A DNA stretch of 64,000 nucleotides from positions 124,001-188,000 of the forward strand of contig JAHDWN010000006.1 in assembly GCA_023382675.1 (NCBI GenBank), written 5' to 3'. Under the pieces are notes generated by a model. It was not told the origin of the DNA, did not search any database, and saw only the letters and a program-made list of their open reading frames with translations. Numbering within the stretch: position 1 is the first letter of the stretch; the number at the start of each line of letters is the position of its first letter. The translations under genes and the position numbers were made by a program. Source of the stretch: Anaerolineae bacterium. GTDB taxonomy: Bacteria; Chloroflexota; Anaerolineae; Aggregatilineales; Phototrophicaceae. This document shows positions 17,408 through 26,956 of this stretch, piece by piece.

Positions 17408-18967
17408 ATGCCGCCTGTTGATCTCAAGTCCAAACACCTGGTGCGCCCACGCATGTTCCTCATCTGGGCGCTGTTAGTCGTGCTGCTTATTCTGGCTGCG
17501 TGTGTACGCAACCAGCCGGATGTCATCGTCATCACGGCCACCTTCCAACCCGCGCCAGTGACGACGCTCCAGCCAACGCCCAGCGCCCTCGCCGGTCAGC
17601 CGACCGCTGTCGCGGAAGCGGGCGCGGCGCGGCGCTACGTCGTTCAGCCCGGCGATACGCTCTCGCTCATCGCCGCTAACGAAGGCGTCAGCGTCGCCTT
17701 GCTCATCCAGGCGAATAACCTGACGGACCCGAATCTCCTCGAAGTCGGCCAGGAACTGCTGATCCCTGCCGGGCCAAGTCTGATCGGCAGCGATTTCGGC
17801 ATCTTGCCGGATAACCGGCTCGTGCGCGCGCCCGGCAGCGCCGCCTTCGACATCCGCGCTTTCATCAGCCAGCAGCCCGGCTACGTGCGCATCGCCACCG
17901 ATTCCGTCGATCAACGCGTCCTGACTGCCGCCGATGTCGTCGAACGCGTCGCCTTCGAATACAGCGTCGATCCGCGCCTGCTGCTGACCCTGCTCGAATA
18001 CCGCGGCCGCTGGCTGACCAACCCGACTCCCGGTGATACTCAGCGCGTTTATCCCTTGGGTGCGCCCGCATCGCCCCTCGGCTTCGACCGCAATGGCCTT
18101 TACCGCCAGCTCGCCTGGGCCGCCGATCAGCTCAACTACGGCTACTACAGCCGCAAATACCGGCGGCTGACATCGGTCGAATTTCCCGACGAAGGCATCG
18201 CGCTCCGCTTCGCTGACGGCCTTCCGTATGGCACAATCGGACTGCAATACATGCTCAGCCTCTATAACACCTATGGCGGCTGGCAGCGCGATATCAGCCC
18301 CAGCGGCGTCTACGCTACCTACCTGGCCTTGTTTGGCGACCCATTCGACGGTGCAGTCGAAACGCTCACGCCCACCGGTTTGACCCAACCCGCCCTTGTC
18401 CTGCCCTTCCCGGCAGGCGTTGAGTGGTTCTATACTGGCGGGCCGCATGGCGGTTGGGGCAGCGGCAGCGCCTGGGCAGCCGTCGATTTCGCGCCGCCGG
18501 ATGATCTGGAGACGGTCAGCTCCGCTTGTTACGTCTCACAGAACTTCGCGACGGCGGTCGCCCCCGGCGTCATCGCCCGGACAAGCGAAGGCGTCGTCGT
18601 CCTCGATCTCGATGGCGACGGCGACGAAGCGACGGGCTGGTCGATCCTCTATCTGCACGTCGCCGCCGCAGATCGCGTCCTCGGCGGCATGGTCGTCAAT
18701 CCCGGCGACAACATCGGGCGGCCATCCTGCGAGGGTGGCTTCTCCAACGGCACGCATCTGCATCTCGCTCGCCGCTATAACGGTGAGTGGATTCCCGCCG
18801 ACTGCTCGGACTGCCCACCGAACACGGCCACGCCCAACTTCGTCATGAGCGACTGGACGTTTTACGGCTATACCAACCAGGAATATCAGGGCTACACCGT
18901 CAACAGTCGCGAGCAGCGGGTCGCCGAGCAGGGACGCAACGATCCCAACAACAGAGTGATGTGGTGA
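17408..18967 (+). CDS. LysM-domain lipoprotein with M23-like peptidase domain
   Basis: 519 residues. A signal peptide ends in LILAAC (Cys32 as lipidation site); an inner ATG at 17453 would give a more usual signal length. A LysM domain (YVVQPGDTLSLIAANEGV through VGQELLIPAG) lies at about residues 77-122. The C-terminal part (about 340-490) resembles a lysostaphin-type M23 fold with the HLHLARR metal motif; an upstream HxxxD-type element is stretched (HGGWGSGSAWAAVDF), so zinc binding is likely but not certain. It probably trims or binds peptidoglycan at the cell surface. Confidence 0.8.
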   Translation: MPPVDLKSKHLVRPRMFLIWALLVVLLILAACVRNQPDVIVITATFQPAPVTTLQPTPSALAGQPTAVAEAGAARRYVVQPGDTLSLIAANEGVSVALLIQANNLTDPNLLEVGQELLIPAGPSLIGSDFGILPDNRLVRAPGSAAFDIRAFISQQPGYVRIATDSVDQRVLTAADVVERVAFEYSVDPRLLLTLLEYRGRWLTNPTPGDTQRVYPLGAPASPLGFDRNGLYRQLAWAADQLNYGYYSRKYRRLTSVEFPDEGIALRFADGLPYGTIGLQYMLSLYNTYGGWQRDISPSGVYATYLALFGDPFDGAVETLTPTGLTQPALVLPFPAGVEWFYTGGPHGGWGSGSAWAAVDFAPPDDLETVSSACYVSQNFATAVAPGVIARTSEGVVVLDLDGDGDEATGWSILYLHVAAADRVLGGMVVNPGDNIGRPSCEGGFSNGTHLHLARRYNGEWIPADCSDCPPNTATPNFVMSDWTFYGYTNQEYQGYTVNSREQRVAEQGRNDPNNRVMW

Positions 18968-19025
18968 ATGTGATGAATGTGATGTTTCTGCGTAAGCGAG
19001 CGCAGGGGGTAGTGGCTGAAGATAC

Positions 19026-19065
19026 CCCCTCCCCACACTCCCCTCCACATTGCAATGGGGAGGGG
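19026..19065. repeat. GC-rich palindromic intergenic element
   Basis: The stretch 19040-19065 is a 26-base near-perfect palindrome centred on CATTGCAATG with one mismatch pair, and the arm CCCCTCCCCA at 19026-19035 can pair instead with 19056-19065. It fits a REP-like or small hairpin repeat between the M23 and SH3 genes. No T-run follows, so it is not a standard terminator. Confidence 0.6.
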
Positions 19066-19101
19066 ACGAACCGCAGGTTCAAAGGTGGGCACAATGAGGA
19101 A

Positions 19102-19914
19102 ATGCAGGCCATTGTCTCTATCCTCCAAGTAGTGCGCCTGCTGCTCATCCTGGCGGCAGTGGCGCTGCCCCTGGTCGTGTATGCCCAGGATGCGCCGCCA
19201 GCCACGCCGATCCCGATCAACCTGGCATCCCCTACCCCACCGCCGCCAGAGCCGGGCACAATCGCAACGCCAACGTGGACGGCGACACCCGCCACCCTCG
19301 CCGTGCTCGAACCGCTGGACAGCGCCAATGTACGCGCCGAGCCGGATGTCAACGGCGCGCAGTTGGGCGTCATCCGCGCGGGTGAGGTCTACACCATTAC
19401 CGGGCGCTATTTCGAGTGGTATCAGTTCCAGTACAGCGGCTCGCCAAGCGGGCGCGCCTGGGTCTTCGGCCAGATCGTGCGCGTGACCGGCGATGAGAAC
19501 ACCATCCCCGAAATCACGCTCGAACCGCTGCCGACGCAAGACGCGGCTCAGCTCGGCGCAACCGAAACCGCCGCCGCCATCGCTCAGACACCCGGCGGCG
19601 AACTCACCGCCACCTCCGCCGCGCGCGGCATCGTCGCTACGTTCGAAATCCCTGGCATCAGCAGCGCGCCCCGCTCGGCGGATGGCACACCCCCTGCCCA
19701 GGGCGAACTGCTGCCGACCTTCACCTACCCGCCAGGCATCGCCCTCGTCCCGACCCATGCCGCCGAGAGCGCTCAGCCCACCGATGCGCCGCTGCTGGAA
19801 AACATCGAACTCAGCACCCAAGACCTGCGCAACATCCCGCCGATTGTGCCGATTGTCGTGCTTGGTGGCCTGGGGCTGGCCGGGCTGCTCCTCACGGCTT
19901 TCCGCCGCCGCTAA
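19102..19914 (+). CDS. Secreted SH3-domain protein with C-terminal membrane anchor
   Basis: About 270 residues from the ATG at 19102: a signal peptide (LLLILAAVALPLVVYA), a Pro/Thr-rich stretch and a bacterial SH3 domain (about residues 70-135, with NVRAEPDVNGAQLGVIRAGEVY). A long low-complexity Thr/Ala linker follows, then a terminal transmembrane helix with RRR at the end. It probably sits at the outer membrane surface or cell wall, tethered by its C terminus. The ribosome site GAGGA is only one base from the ATG, so the start is not certain. The gene follows the LysM/M23 gene and may serve the same envelope function. Confidence 0.75.
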   Translation: MQAIVSILQVVRLLLILAAVALPLVVYAQDAPPATPIPINLASPTPPPPEPGTIATPTWTATPATLAVLEPLDSANVRAEPDVNGAQLGVIRAGEVYTITGRYFEWYQFQYSGSPSGRAWVFGQIVRVTGDENTIPEITLEPLPTQDAAQLGATETAAAIAQTPGGELTATSAARGIVATFEIPGISSAPRSADGTPPAQGELLPTFTYPPGIALVPTHAAESAQPTDAPLLENIELSTQDLRNIPPIVPIVVLGGLGLAGLLLTAFRRR

Positions 19915-19951
19915 TACACTCACAAGGCGCGCATTGACGGTATGATTGTAG

Positions 19952-19972
19952 GGGCAAGCCGCGGGCTTGCCC
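19952..19972. repeat. REP-like hairpin
   Basis: A perfect 9-bp inverted repeat, GGGCAAGCC at 19952-19960 and GGCTTGCCC at 19964-19972, with a three-base loop, 38 bases after the SH3 gene. No U-tract follows. The shape is that of dispersed GC-rich hairpin repeats. Confidence 0.55.
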
Positions 19973-20068
19973 GCCATGCGCATGTTTCGCGAAAAGTAGA
20001 AAAGGCGCAGTACATTGAAAACTTTTCCCGGCCTTACCTGGGAGTAGATTGTCGAGACTGCCCAGGGT

Positions 20069-20332
20069 ATGAGTGATCAGCTTCAAGGCGGCCAGCATCC
20101 TCAGGTGGGGCACTGGGTACCCAGGAAGTATTTGTTGACCTTGAGCTGGTTTCCTGCGGCTGGTTATGAGATCACGCTCGTCTGCGAAGAGAATCCGGTG
20201 ACATATGGCATCTCAGTATTGAAGAAAGATGTCGGCACAGGCAGGGTCGAAGTTATCGAGCGAAAAGTTGTGGCCTTCGTTGAGGTCGCTGACGAGGTGT
20301 ATGCCTACATCACCAGATTCAACGACCCGTGA
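20069..20332 (+). CDS. Small hypothetical protein
   Basis: 87 residues without a signal peptide or membrane helix. A probably mixed alpha/beta fold can be inferred from alternating hydrophobics (GYEITLVCEENPVTYGISVL, then VIERKVVAFVEVADEVYAYI). I do not recognise the family. GC content is lower than in flanking genes. It lies convergent to tlyA, ending 27 bases before it. Coding status is plausible but unproven. Confidence 0.45.
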   Translation: MSDQLQGGQHPQVGHWVPRKYLLTLSWFPAAGYEITLVCEENPVTYGISVLKKDVGTGRVEVIERKVVAFVEVADEVYAYITRFNDP

Positions 20333-20359
20333 GGCATTTGGCCGAAAGCCATCAGCCGT

Positions 20360-21133
20360 TCACCACTCCAGCGCGCCGATCAACCGCTCAATATCCTCGC
20401 CTTCGCTCTGCCCCCAACGCAGCCAGGCGAGAAATTCAACGTTGCCCGCCGGGCCTTTCAGCGGCGAGATGATCAATCCGCCGACAGAGAAGCCGATCTC
20501 CTGAGCAGCCGTCAGCACCTCGCGCAGCACGCGGCGATGCACAGCAGGATCGCGCACGACGCCGCCTTTACCCACATCTTGTGGGCCGGCCTCGAACTGT
20601 GGCTTGATCAGAGGGATCACGTCAGCCTGGGGCTTGAGCCAGTGCTTGATCACAGGCAGAAGCAATCGCAGTGAGATGAATGAGGCGTCGATGACAGCGA
20701 TGTCAAGTGGCTCTGCCAACTGCTCGACATAGCGTGCGTTGGTGCGTTCCATGACGATTACACGTGGATTGTCGCGCAGGCTTAGGGCGATCTGGCCGTA
20801 GCCGACATCGAGGGCATAGACTCTGGCTGCGCCATGTTGGATCAGGCAGTCGGTGAAGCCGCCGGTGCTTGCGCCGATGTCTGCGGCTATCTTCTCCTCT
20901 ATGACTATAGGAAAGGCGTCCAGCGCCGCCGCCAGCTTATCGCCGCCCCGGCTGACGAAGCGCGGCTTGCTGATCGCCTCGATAGCAGCGTCGGCGCGTA
21001 CCGGCGTCCCCGGCTTGTCGACGCGCTCGCCATCGACGCGGATCTCGCCCGCCATGATCATCGCGCGTGCCTTCTCCCGGCTCGGCGCTAGCCCACGCTC
21101 ATGGACGAGAATATCAAGCCGCTGCTTGGCCAC
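20360..21133 (-). CDS. tlyA: TlyA-family rRNA 2'-O-methyltransferase
   Basis: 257 residues. An N-terminal S4 RNA-binding domain ([22 protein letters not shown] through KPG) is followed by an FtsJ-like methyltransferase domain with the SAM loop [13 protein letters not shown] near residue 85 and VIDASFISL near 150. TlyA methylates cytidines of 16S and 23S rRNA and affects capreomycin sensitivity in mycobacteria. The start is a GTG with GGGGAG five bases upstream. It has no close operon partner. Confidence 0.92.
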   Translation of the reverse strand: MAKQRLDILVHERGLAPSREKARAMIMAGEIRVDGERVDKPGTPVRADAAIEAISKPRFVSRGGDKLAAALDAFPIVIEEKIAADIGASTGGFTDCLIQHGAARVYALDVGYGQIALSLRDNPRVIVMERTNARYVEQLAEPLDIAVIDASFISLRLLLPVIKHWLKPQADVIPLIKPQFEAGPQDVGKGGVVRDPAVHRRVLREVLTAAQEIGFSVGGLIISPLKGPAGNVEFLAWLRWGQSEGEDIERLIGALEW

Positions 21134-21200
21134 TGAAGCTCCCCAGAGGGCAATCCCGAAACCGGTTGGGCACTTTGCGCAGCTTTGATCCTGAAGACTC

Positions 21201-21246
21201 GCTCCTCATCACCTCATTCCTCGTTACTCATCACTCGTCACCTGCC
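21201..21246. repeat. Intergenic word repeat, family A
   Basis: A low-complexity stretch made of short words such as CATCACTC and ATTCCTCGTTACTCATC, lying 7 bases past the stop of the 21253-23553 gene. Positions 21213-21234 are identical over 22 bases to 23688-23709. Read in the sense of the preceding gene (minus strand), that 22-mer carries stop codons in all three frames. Confidence 0.7.
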
Positions 21247-21252
21247 TCCCCC

Positions 21253-23553
21253 TCACCCCCGCGACAGGTAAATCGTCATGTCAATCGGAAGCGGCGTATC
21301 GCGCTCAATCAGGATGCCGTCTGCCTGAATCGGCAGATAGCCCTCCGCGATCACAACCACACTGTACGGCGCGTCGTAGGCCAGCGAGCGGTCGATCTGA
21401 AAGCGCCCTTCCCTATCGGTCACGGCCAGCGCGAACACCTGATCCATACTGCGTGTCTCCAGGAAATCCGCTACCGAGTACAGATCGCTGATCAGGATGA
21501 AGCTCACCCCGGCGATGCCCTCGTTCGTGGCCGCATCCAGGATTTGACCGCGCATCTGAATGCCTTCCGCCTGCGCAAACGGATCGATCGGCAACTGGCC
21601 GATGCCGACCCGCGCCTGCGCCTGTGCCAGCCGCACCGGGCCGACCAGCAGCTCGAACGAATACGTGCCGTCCGGGATGCCTTCGGGATTCGACAGCCTG
21701 ACGACATAATTCTGCCCATCCTGATCCAGCAACCACGGCTGCGTCTGTTCGTAGAAGACACTGCCATCCACCAGCCAGCGCAGCGTCCACAGCATGCCGG
21801 GCGCGAAACTTTGCCAGTCGAACACCCCATAGAGCGTCTCCGTGCCTGCGCTCAGGCTGTTGACGCCCGGCGCTGCCGCCGCTTCCTGCACAGAGTCCGC
21901 GCTGCTGAAATGGGCGTCGAGGAACGCCTGCGGCAGCACGCCCTGGAACGCTCCGGCAATCGTGAAGTCCGCCGTCGCGCTCAATCTGCCCTCGATGTAC
22001 AACTCCAGGCGATAATCACCGGGCAGCAGGCCGTTCGCATCCTGGATGCTGATGTTTTTCGCGCCGCTCGCGCCATCGTCCCAAACCGTCTCGGTACGCG
22101 CGATCTCGCGCCCTCGGTAATACCAGATCTGCGCCCACGGCGTCTCATTAGCGAGGTTGCGATAGATGAACGTTGCGTTGGCGATGTTGCCCGTCGGCAG
22201 CACGTAACCATTGCCGGAGATGTTCCCGCGCGCATCGACCAGCCCGAAGATCACGTCGGTGAACTGAGGCCCCTCCGGCGGTGCACCGCCCACGCTCAAA
22301 CGCGCCGTCTCCAGCGGGATGTTGTCCGCCAGCAGCGTGAACTCGTAGACCCCATTGGCGAGCGGCTGGCCGCTGCTGCCGATATACCACATGCCGCGCT
22401 GTCCCCCGCTCCAGCGTACCGGCGATAGGCTGAAGATCTGGTTGGGCACGCCGTCCGTTGTCACGCGCAGTTCATAGACCGTATTCGGCGTCATGTTTTC
22501 GTAATCGAAGAACAGATACAGGCTGGTGCTGCCCGCTGGCAGAGACCGGATGACCGAACTCGGCATCCCATCGTCATTGACCGACGGCGCAAAGAACAGA
22601 CGCCGGAACGCAGGCGCGTCCGGTGTGTCCGTGTCGGCCAACGCCGCCGGGCGCTCGCTCAGGTTTTCCAGTTGCAGTCCCAACTGCGCCGCGCGGATCA
22701 ACGGGCGCGCATAGTTCGATGGGCGCAGCATGTTGATCGTGCCGCCGGTTGGAATGCACAGGTCGCTGCTGTTGATCAGATCGTCGCGGTTGGTGTCTTG
22801 CAGCGTGACGCAGGTTGCCCCCGGCAGCGAGGATGCAATCGGCGCGGTCGTCGGGATGCCGATCAACTGACTGCTCCGGTTGTACGCGCCGCCGCCGCTC
22901 ATCGTCGCCGGCACATTCCGGCTCGCCTTGAACCACGAGCGCGCCCCGGCGCTCGGTTCGGCCACGAACGCCACCACCGTGCTCGTCTCCGCCGCCACCG
23001 GGTCATTGCCTACGCCCGGATAACCGACAATCGTCACCGTCTCATCGAGATTGACCGTGGACGGATTCGCCACTTCGACGAACGGCAGCGCCAGTGTGTC
23101 GCGCGCGATCAAACGGCCATCATACTCGCGGTTGATGCGCAGCAGTGCCAGATCCAGCCCGGTGTTGCTCTGGACGATCTCGGCGCGGTAGCGCGGCACG
23201 GGCGGCGCATCCGGCGAGACGGTCAGCGCGACGATCAGCGTTTCGCCGGGGCAGTTCGGCCCGGTCACCGTGCTGTGTGCGTTCGTCAGGATCAGGCCGT
23301 CACGGCTCACAATCGTGCCGGAGCTGAAGCAGGTGATGTTCAGGTTATCGCCGACATTCTGCGCCTGCAGGATGAAGACTGTCGCCTGCTCGATGCGCTC
23401 CAGGTCGATACCGCTCGTGACCGGGGTGGCTGGAGTCGGCTGTTCATCCTGCGCCCACACGCCGCCCACCAGAGCCGCACACAACACGAGCACTATCACC
23501 GCCCGCGCGCCGCGTATCATCACGTCCGTCCTACGCCGCATACATCTCACCAT
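21253..23553 (-). CDS. Secreted trypsin-like serine protease with C-terminal beta domains
   Basis: 766 residues with a signal peptide ending near VGGVWA. The protease domain (about residues 45-270) has TNAHSTV (His), NTGLDLALLRI (Asp) and PATMSGGGAYN (Ser in place of the usual GNSGG context). Long beta-rich repeats follow, then a terminal carboxypeptidase-regulatory-like domain (QMRGQILDAATNEGIAGVSFILI). It probably acts outside the cell, with the C-terminal modules for binding. Alternative starts exist at the 5th and 12th codons. A second family member lies at 41801-43429. Confidence 0.82.
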   Translation of the reverse strand: MVRCMRRRTDVMIRGARAVIVLVLCAALVGGVWAQDEQPTPATPVTSGIDLERIEQATVFILQAQNVGDNLNITCFSSGTIVSRDGLILTNAHSTVTGPNCPGETLIVALTVSPDAPPVPRYRAEIVQSNTGLDLALLRINREYDGRLIARDTLALPFVEVANPSTVNLDETVTIVGYPGVGNDPVAAETSTVVAFVAEPSAGARSWFKASRNVPATMSGGGAYNRSSQLIGIPTTAPIASSLPGATCVTLQDTNRDDLINSSDLCIPTGGTINMLRPSNYARPLIRAAQLGLQLENLSERPAALADTDTPDAPAFRRLFFAPSVNDDGMPSSVIRSLPAGSTSLYLFFDYENMTPNTVYELRVTTDGVPNQIFSLSPVRWSGGQRGMWYIGSSGQPLANGVYEFTLLADNIPLETARLSVGGAPPEGPQFTDVIFGLVDARGNISGNGYVLPTGNIANATFIYRNLANETPWAQIWYYRGREIARTETVWDDGASGAKNISIQDANGLLPGDYRLELYIEGRLSATADFTIAGAFQGVLPQAFLDAHFSSADSVQEAAAAPGVNSLSAGTETLYGVFDWQSFAPGMLWTLRWLVDGSVFYEQTQPWLLDQDGQNYVVRLSNPEGIPDGTYSFELLVGPVRLAQAQARVGIGQLPIDPFAQAEGIQMRGQILDAATNEGIAGVSFILISDLYSVADFLETRSMDQVFALAVTDREGRFQIDRSLAYDAPYSVVVIAEGYLPIQADGILIERDTPLPIDMTIYLSRG

Positions 23554-23682
23554 CTACTCATTCCAGCACCCGCCGGACGTTAAGACGCCCGGCTAGTGCA
23601 AATCAAGCGCACTGAAGGCGCTATCAAGACGATATTTGGAATCCACAATAATCTCGTTGCCGCATCCAGCATCGCATTCCTT

Positions 23683-23737
23683 CATCACTCATTCCTCGTT
23701 ACTCATCACCTGTCCAAGTACCGAGCACTGAGCACCC
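23683..23737. repeat. Intergenic word repeat, families A and B
   Basis: Contains the 22-base family A word at 23688-23709, identical to 21213-21234, and the family B word GAGCACTGAGCACC at 23723-23736, also present near 30234-30247. It begins 8 bases past the stop of the 23745-24359 gene on the minus strand. Confidence 0.7.
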
Positions 23738-23744
23738 ATCTCCC

Positions 23745-24359
23745 CTAAAACTCCAGACTCTCCAAAAACCGATCCATGACCGGGCGCTGCTCCTCGAAAA
23801 CACTCGCATCCGCCAGGAACGACAGAATTACCGCCTGCCCCTGACGAATTGCGATCACGTCGAAGCCTTCGACAATCGACGGCAGCGTCTGCAAGATCGG
23901 GCTGACCTCGACGTTGACGTAGGTATACGTGACTGCCGTCGCTGGGGTGTCGTCCGGCAGCGTGTACGCGTCGTCAATCTCCAGGATCCGATAGCCTGTC
24001 AGGGTGTTGCCCCGGTCGAGCGACAGCGCATCGACCAGATTGCGCGTCGTCGTGCTCAAGGATACCGGCTGTGTATCGACCACAATCGACGTTTTGAAGC
24101 CGATCCGCGCCATATCACGCACGCGGAATACGTAGGGGCCGTCGCTGTCGATGACCCAGGTCATCGGATACGCGGCGCGGATACCCGAAGTCACATCGCT
24201 GTAATTGGTCGTCGCGTTGATCGTACTGTCGCGCAGATTGATGGCAATGATCAGACACAGCAGCCCATACAGCAGTACAAAATAGTGGCTCCACCGCTGG
24301 CGCAGCGTCCCCTGCTCTTCTTGCCGTCCGATCTCGACAAGGGTCGGCGTCGTCATCAT
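23745..24359 (-). CDS. Hypothetical single-pass membrane protein
   Basis: 204 residues with one transmembrane helix near residues 26-44 (YFVLLYGLLCLIIAINL) and a mostly extracytoplasmic C-terminal part. No recognised family. Its ATG follows the TAG of the PrsW-like gene without a gap, with AGGGGG as ribosome site, so the two form an operon and may act together at the membrane. Confidence 0.7.
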   Translation of the reverse strand: MMTTPTLVEIGRQEEQGTLRQRWSHYFVLLYGLLCLIIAINLRDSTINATTNYSDVTSGIRAAYPMTWVIDSDGPYVFRVRDMARIGFKTSIVVDTQPVSLSTTTRNLVDALSLDRGNTLTGYRILEIDDAYTLPDDTPATAVTYTYVNVEVSPILQTLPSIVEGFDVIAIRQGQAVILSFLADASVFEEQRPVMDRFLESLEF

Positions 24360-25316
24360 CTACCCCCTGAGCAGCCGTTCGCGCTCGCGCCGCTCGCTGT
24401 TGACGATCAACAGCGCCACGATCAGGCCAGTCGCGGCCAGCACGCCCACGTCAACCGCCAGCCCGATCAGGGGCGACGGCGCGCTCACCGTCAGCCCCAG
24501 CCGGGCATTGACCAGCGCCGCGCGCAGGGTTGTAGTCACTCCATAGATGAGCGCCGCCAGCGCCACCGACAGCACGAGCAGAAACGCGGTCGGCGTCCCC
24601 AGGCGCGCTTCGCCCAGGCCATAGCCGACGATGAAGCTCGGCGCGAAACTCAGGGCCACCCAGTTGAAGACGGCAAAGGCCGCTGCGGGCGGCGCGGATG
24701 CCCCATTCAACGCCTCGTTCAGTGCGAACACAGTCGCATAGCCGACCGCCGCCGCGCCAACGTACGCCAGCGCATCCGCACGCACGCGCAGCCAGTTCTC
24801 CCAGGCCAACGAGCGCACCACCAGATACGTGACGATCTCTTGCAGCGCGCCCAGCGTTACCGTGAAACCGACGATGCGCGTCACCGGGTCTGCCGCGGGC
24901 AGCCAGCGTTCCACCTGGAATACGCTACCGATCAAGGGCAGTGCCGCGCCGCTCGCCGCCAGCGCCGCGACGATCAGCACCGTTTCCAGGCCGACGCGCG
25001 GCTCGGTTGATCGACGTTCCGGCAGCCACGAAAACAGGAACCACAACCCCAGCGGCAGCAGCGCCAGCGCCACGTGTGCAGGCAGATAGAGCGTGCGCGG
25101 CAGGCGCAGCCCCAGCAGATCGGTCACGTACAGCGCAATCGTGACCGCGCCTAACACGCCGAACTGAAGCGCGAAATTACGCCAGACGCGCGCGTAGGGA
25201 TAAGTCGGCGTCTCATCAGACGGCGGAGTGATCAAACGGGGGACAGTCGCACGCACTCGACAGTGTACTCCTGCATGAGCTTCGGCTATACTCGCACGTA
25301 TCGTAGCGGATAGCAT
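24360..25316 (-). CDS. PrsW-like polytopic membrane protein
   Basis: Up to 318 residues with eight or so transmembrane helices. The centre has LGALQEIVTYLVVRSLAWENW and ADALAYVGAAAVGYATVFALNEAL, which resemble the EE and GFA..EN motifs of PrsW-type intramembrane metalloproteases, with partial loss of the acidic pairs (one E and one NE remain). The catalytic state is therefore uncertain. The start is an ATG at 25316, only 38 bases from the divergent ABC gene; a GTG at 25256 would leave room for promoters and is a good alternative. Confidence 0.62.
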   Translation of the reverse strand: MLSATIRASIAEAHAGVHCRVRATVPRLITPPSDETPTYPYARVWRNFALQFGVLGAVTIALYVTDLLGLRLPRTLYLPAHVALALLPLGLWFLFSWLPERRSTEPRVGLETVLIVAALAASGAALPLIGSVFQVERWLPAADPVTRIVGFTVTLGALQEIVTYLVVRSLAWENWLRVRADALAYVGAAAVGYATVFALNEALNGASAPPAAAFAVFNWVALSFAPSFIVGYGLGEARLGTPTAFLLVLSVALAALIYGVTTTLRAALVNARLGLTVSAPSPLIGLAVDVGVLAATGLIVALLIVNSERRERERLLRG

Positions 25317-25354
25317 TCACCGTTACGAGTGTCATTCTCACTGATGGGAAGACC

Positions 25355-26956
25355 ATGCCAGGTAAACCTCGTCTGATTGCACTGCCAATCGTGTGTCTGT
25401 TTCTGCTCGTCGCCTGCGCCCCGGCGCTGGGTGCGCAGTCCACGCCCGGCAACCGTATCGTCTACGGCCTGAGCTTCGAGCCAAGCGGGATCGACCCGCA
25501 CATCAATGCCTCCGCCGAACTCGGCATCCCGCTGCGCCAGGTCTACGACACGCTCGTCTACCGCGACCCAACCACCGGCGAATTCGTGCCCGGTCTGGCC
25601 GAATCGTGGGAAATTTCGACTGACGGCACGCGCTACACCTTCCACCTCAGACAGGGCGTCACCTTCCACGACGGCACGCCGTTCAATGCCCAGGCTGTCG
25701 CCGCCAATCTCGACCGCATCCTTGACCCCGACGTAGCCTCACAAAAAGCCATCTTCATGCTTGGCCCGTTCGCCGATTACGAAATCGTCGATGATTACAC
25801 GATCACGCTCATCCTGGCGCAGGCCTACGCACCGCTGCTCGATTCGCTCAGTCAGGTCTACCTCGGCATCGCCAGCCCAACCGCGCTGCAAGCCGTCTCG
25901 CGCGAACGTTACCAGTTCCATCAGGTCGGCACCGGCCCGTATGAATTCGTCGAATATGTGCCCGGCGACCGCATCGTCATCCACCGCAGCCCGAATTATG
26001 CCTGGGGGCCATCGTTCTACCAGCCGCCCGCGGAGAACGCCATCGATGAGGTCGAATTCCGCTTCCTGACAGATGCGAGTGCGCGCGCCCTGGCGCTGGA
26101 AGCCGGTGATGTACAGGTCGTCGGCGAAATTCTGCCGACCGATGCCCGCGCCCTCGCGACCGAGGGCGGCATCCAGATCATCCAGGTCGGCATCCCCGGC
26201 CAGCCGCTTCAGTTCTTGATGAACACGACCCGCTTCCCCACCGGCGATCGTGCCATACGTCAGGCGTTGATCACGGGCACGAACCGCGAGGCCATCAGCG
26301 CCGCCATCTTCCAGCGCTTTTCACCCGCCGCCTGGGGGCCGCTCTCCGCTGCGACACCGTTTTATTTCTCACAGCTTCAGGGTGTCTTTAGCTACAGCCT
26401 GGCCGACGCGCAGGCGCTGCTAACCCAGGCGGGCTACACCGACGCCGACGAAGACACCTATCTCGACGCTGACGGTGGCGACCTGACCGTTCGCGTCATC
26501 GTGCCGCCCTGGGGGCAAATCCCGGACGTGGCACAGCTTCTGGCCGATCAATGGCGGCAGCTCGGCATCCGCACCGAGCTAATCCCCGTGCCCACGCGCG
26601 GCGCGCTCTTCGAGGAGGTCGGCAAGGGCGAATTCAATCTCGTCGCCTGGTATGATTTCGGCGCAGACCCCGCCCTGCTCAACCAGTATTACCTGAGCGA
26701 TGGCACGCTCAACTGGACGGGCTACACCAACGCGACGCTAGACGGCTTGCTTATCCAGGCAGTGGCCACGACCGATCCAGGATCGCGCGCCGCGCTCTAC
26801 GCGCAAGTCCAGCAGATCATCATGCAAGAGGCGCTCATCCTGCCGATCCGCGATTACGTCAATCTCAATGGGGCGAGCACGCGCATCCAGAACCTGCACT
26901 TCGACCGCTACGGCTGGTTCCCGCTGCTGCCGAACGCCGCGTATGTAGGCGGATGA
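25355..26956 (+). CDS. ABC transporter substrate-binding lipoprotein (peptide/nickel type)
   Basis: 533 residues. A signal peptide ends in the lipobox LLVAC. The SBP_bac_5 fold follows: GLSFEPSGIDPHINASAELG, VYDTLVYRDPTTGEFVPGLAESWE, FHLRQGVTFHDGTPFNAQAV, VGTGPYEFVEYVPGDRIVIHR and the C-terminal domain. Such proteins capture peptides, nickel or other ligands outside the membrane. GGGAAG precedes the ATG, and a TATACT near 25287 may be its -10. The first permease gene overlaps its stop by 4 bases. Confidence 0.93.
   Translation: MPGKPRLIALPIVCLFLLVACAPALGAQSTPGNRIVYGLSFEPSGIDPHINASAELGIPLRQVYDTLVYRDPTTGEFVPGLAESWEISTDGTRYTFHLRQGVTFHDGTPFNAQAVAANLDRILDPDVASQKAIFMLGPFADYEIVDDYTITLILAQAYAPLLDSLSQVYLGIASPTALQAVSRERYQFHQVGTGPYEFVEYVPGDRIVIHRSPNYAWGPSFYQPPAENAIDEVEFRFLTDASARALALEAGDVQVVGEILPTDARALATEGGIQIIQVGIPGQPLQFLMNTTRFPTGDRAIRQALITGTNREAISAAIFQRFSPAAWGPLSAATPFYFSQLQGVFSYSLADAQALLTQAGYTDADEDTYLDADGGDLTVRVIVPPWGQIPDVAQLLADQWRQLGIRTELIPVPTRGALFEEVGKGEFNLVAWYDFGADPALLNQYYLSDGTLNWTGYTNATLDGLLIQAVATTDPGSRAALYAQVQQIIMQEALILPIRDYVNLNGASTRIQNLHFDRYGWFPLLPNAAYVGG

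Noticed and set aside
21067-22428. A 453-codon open frame opposite the secreted protease
   Set aside because: Arg/His/Gln-rich antisense frame without motifs; it also runs over the tlyA start and the repeat stretch.
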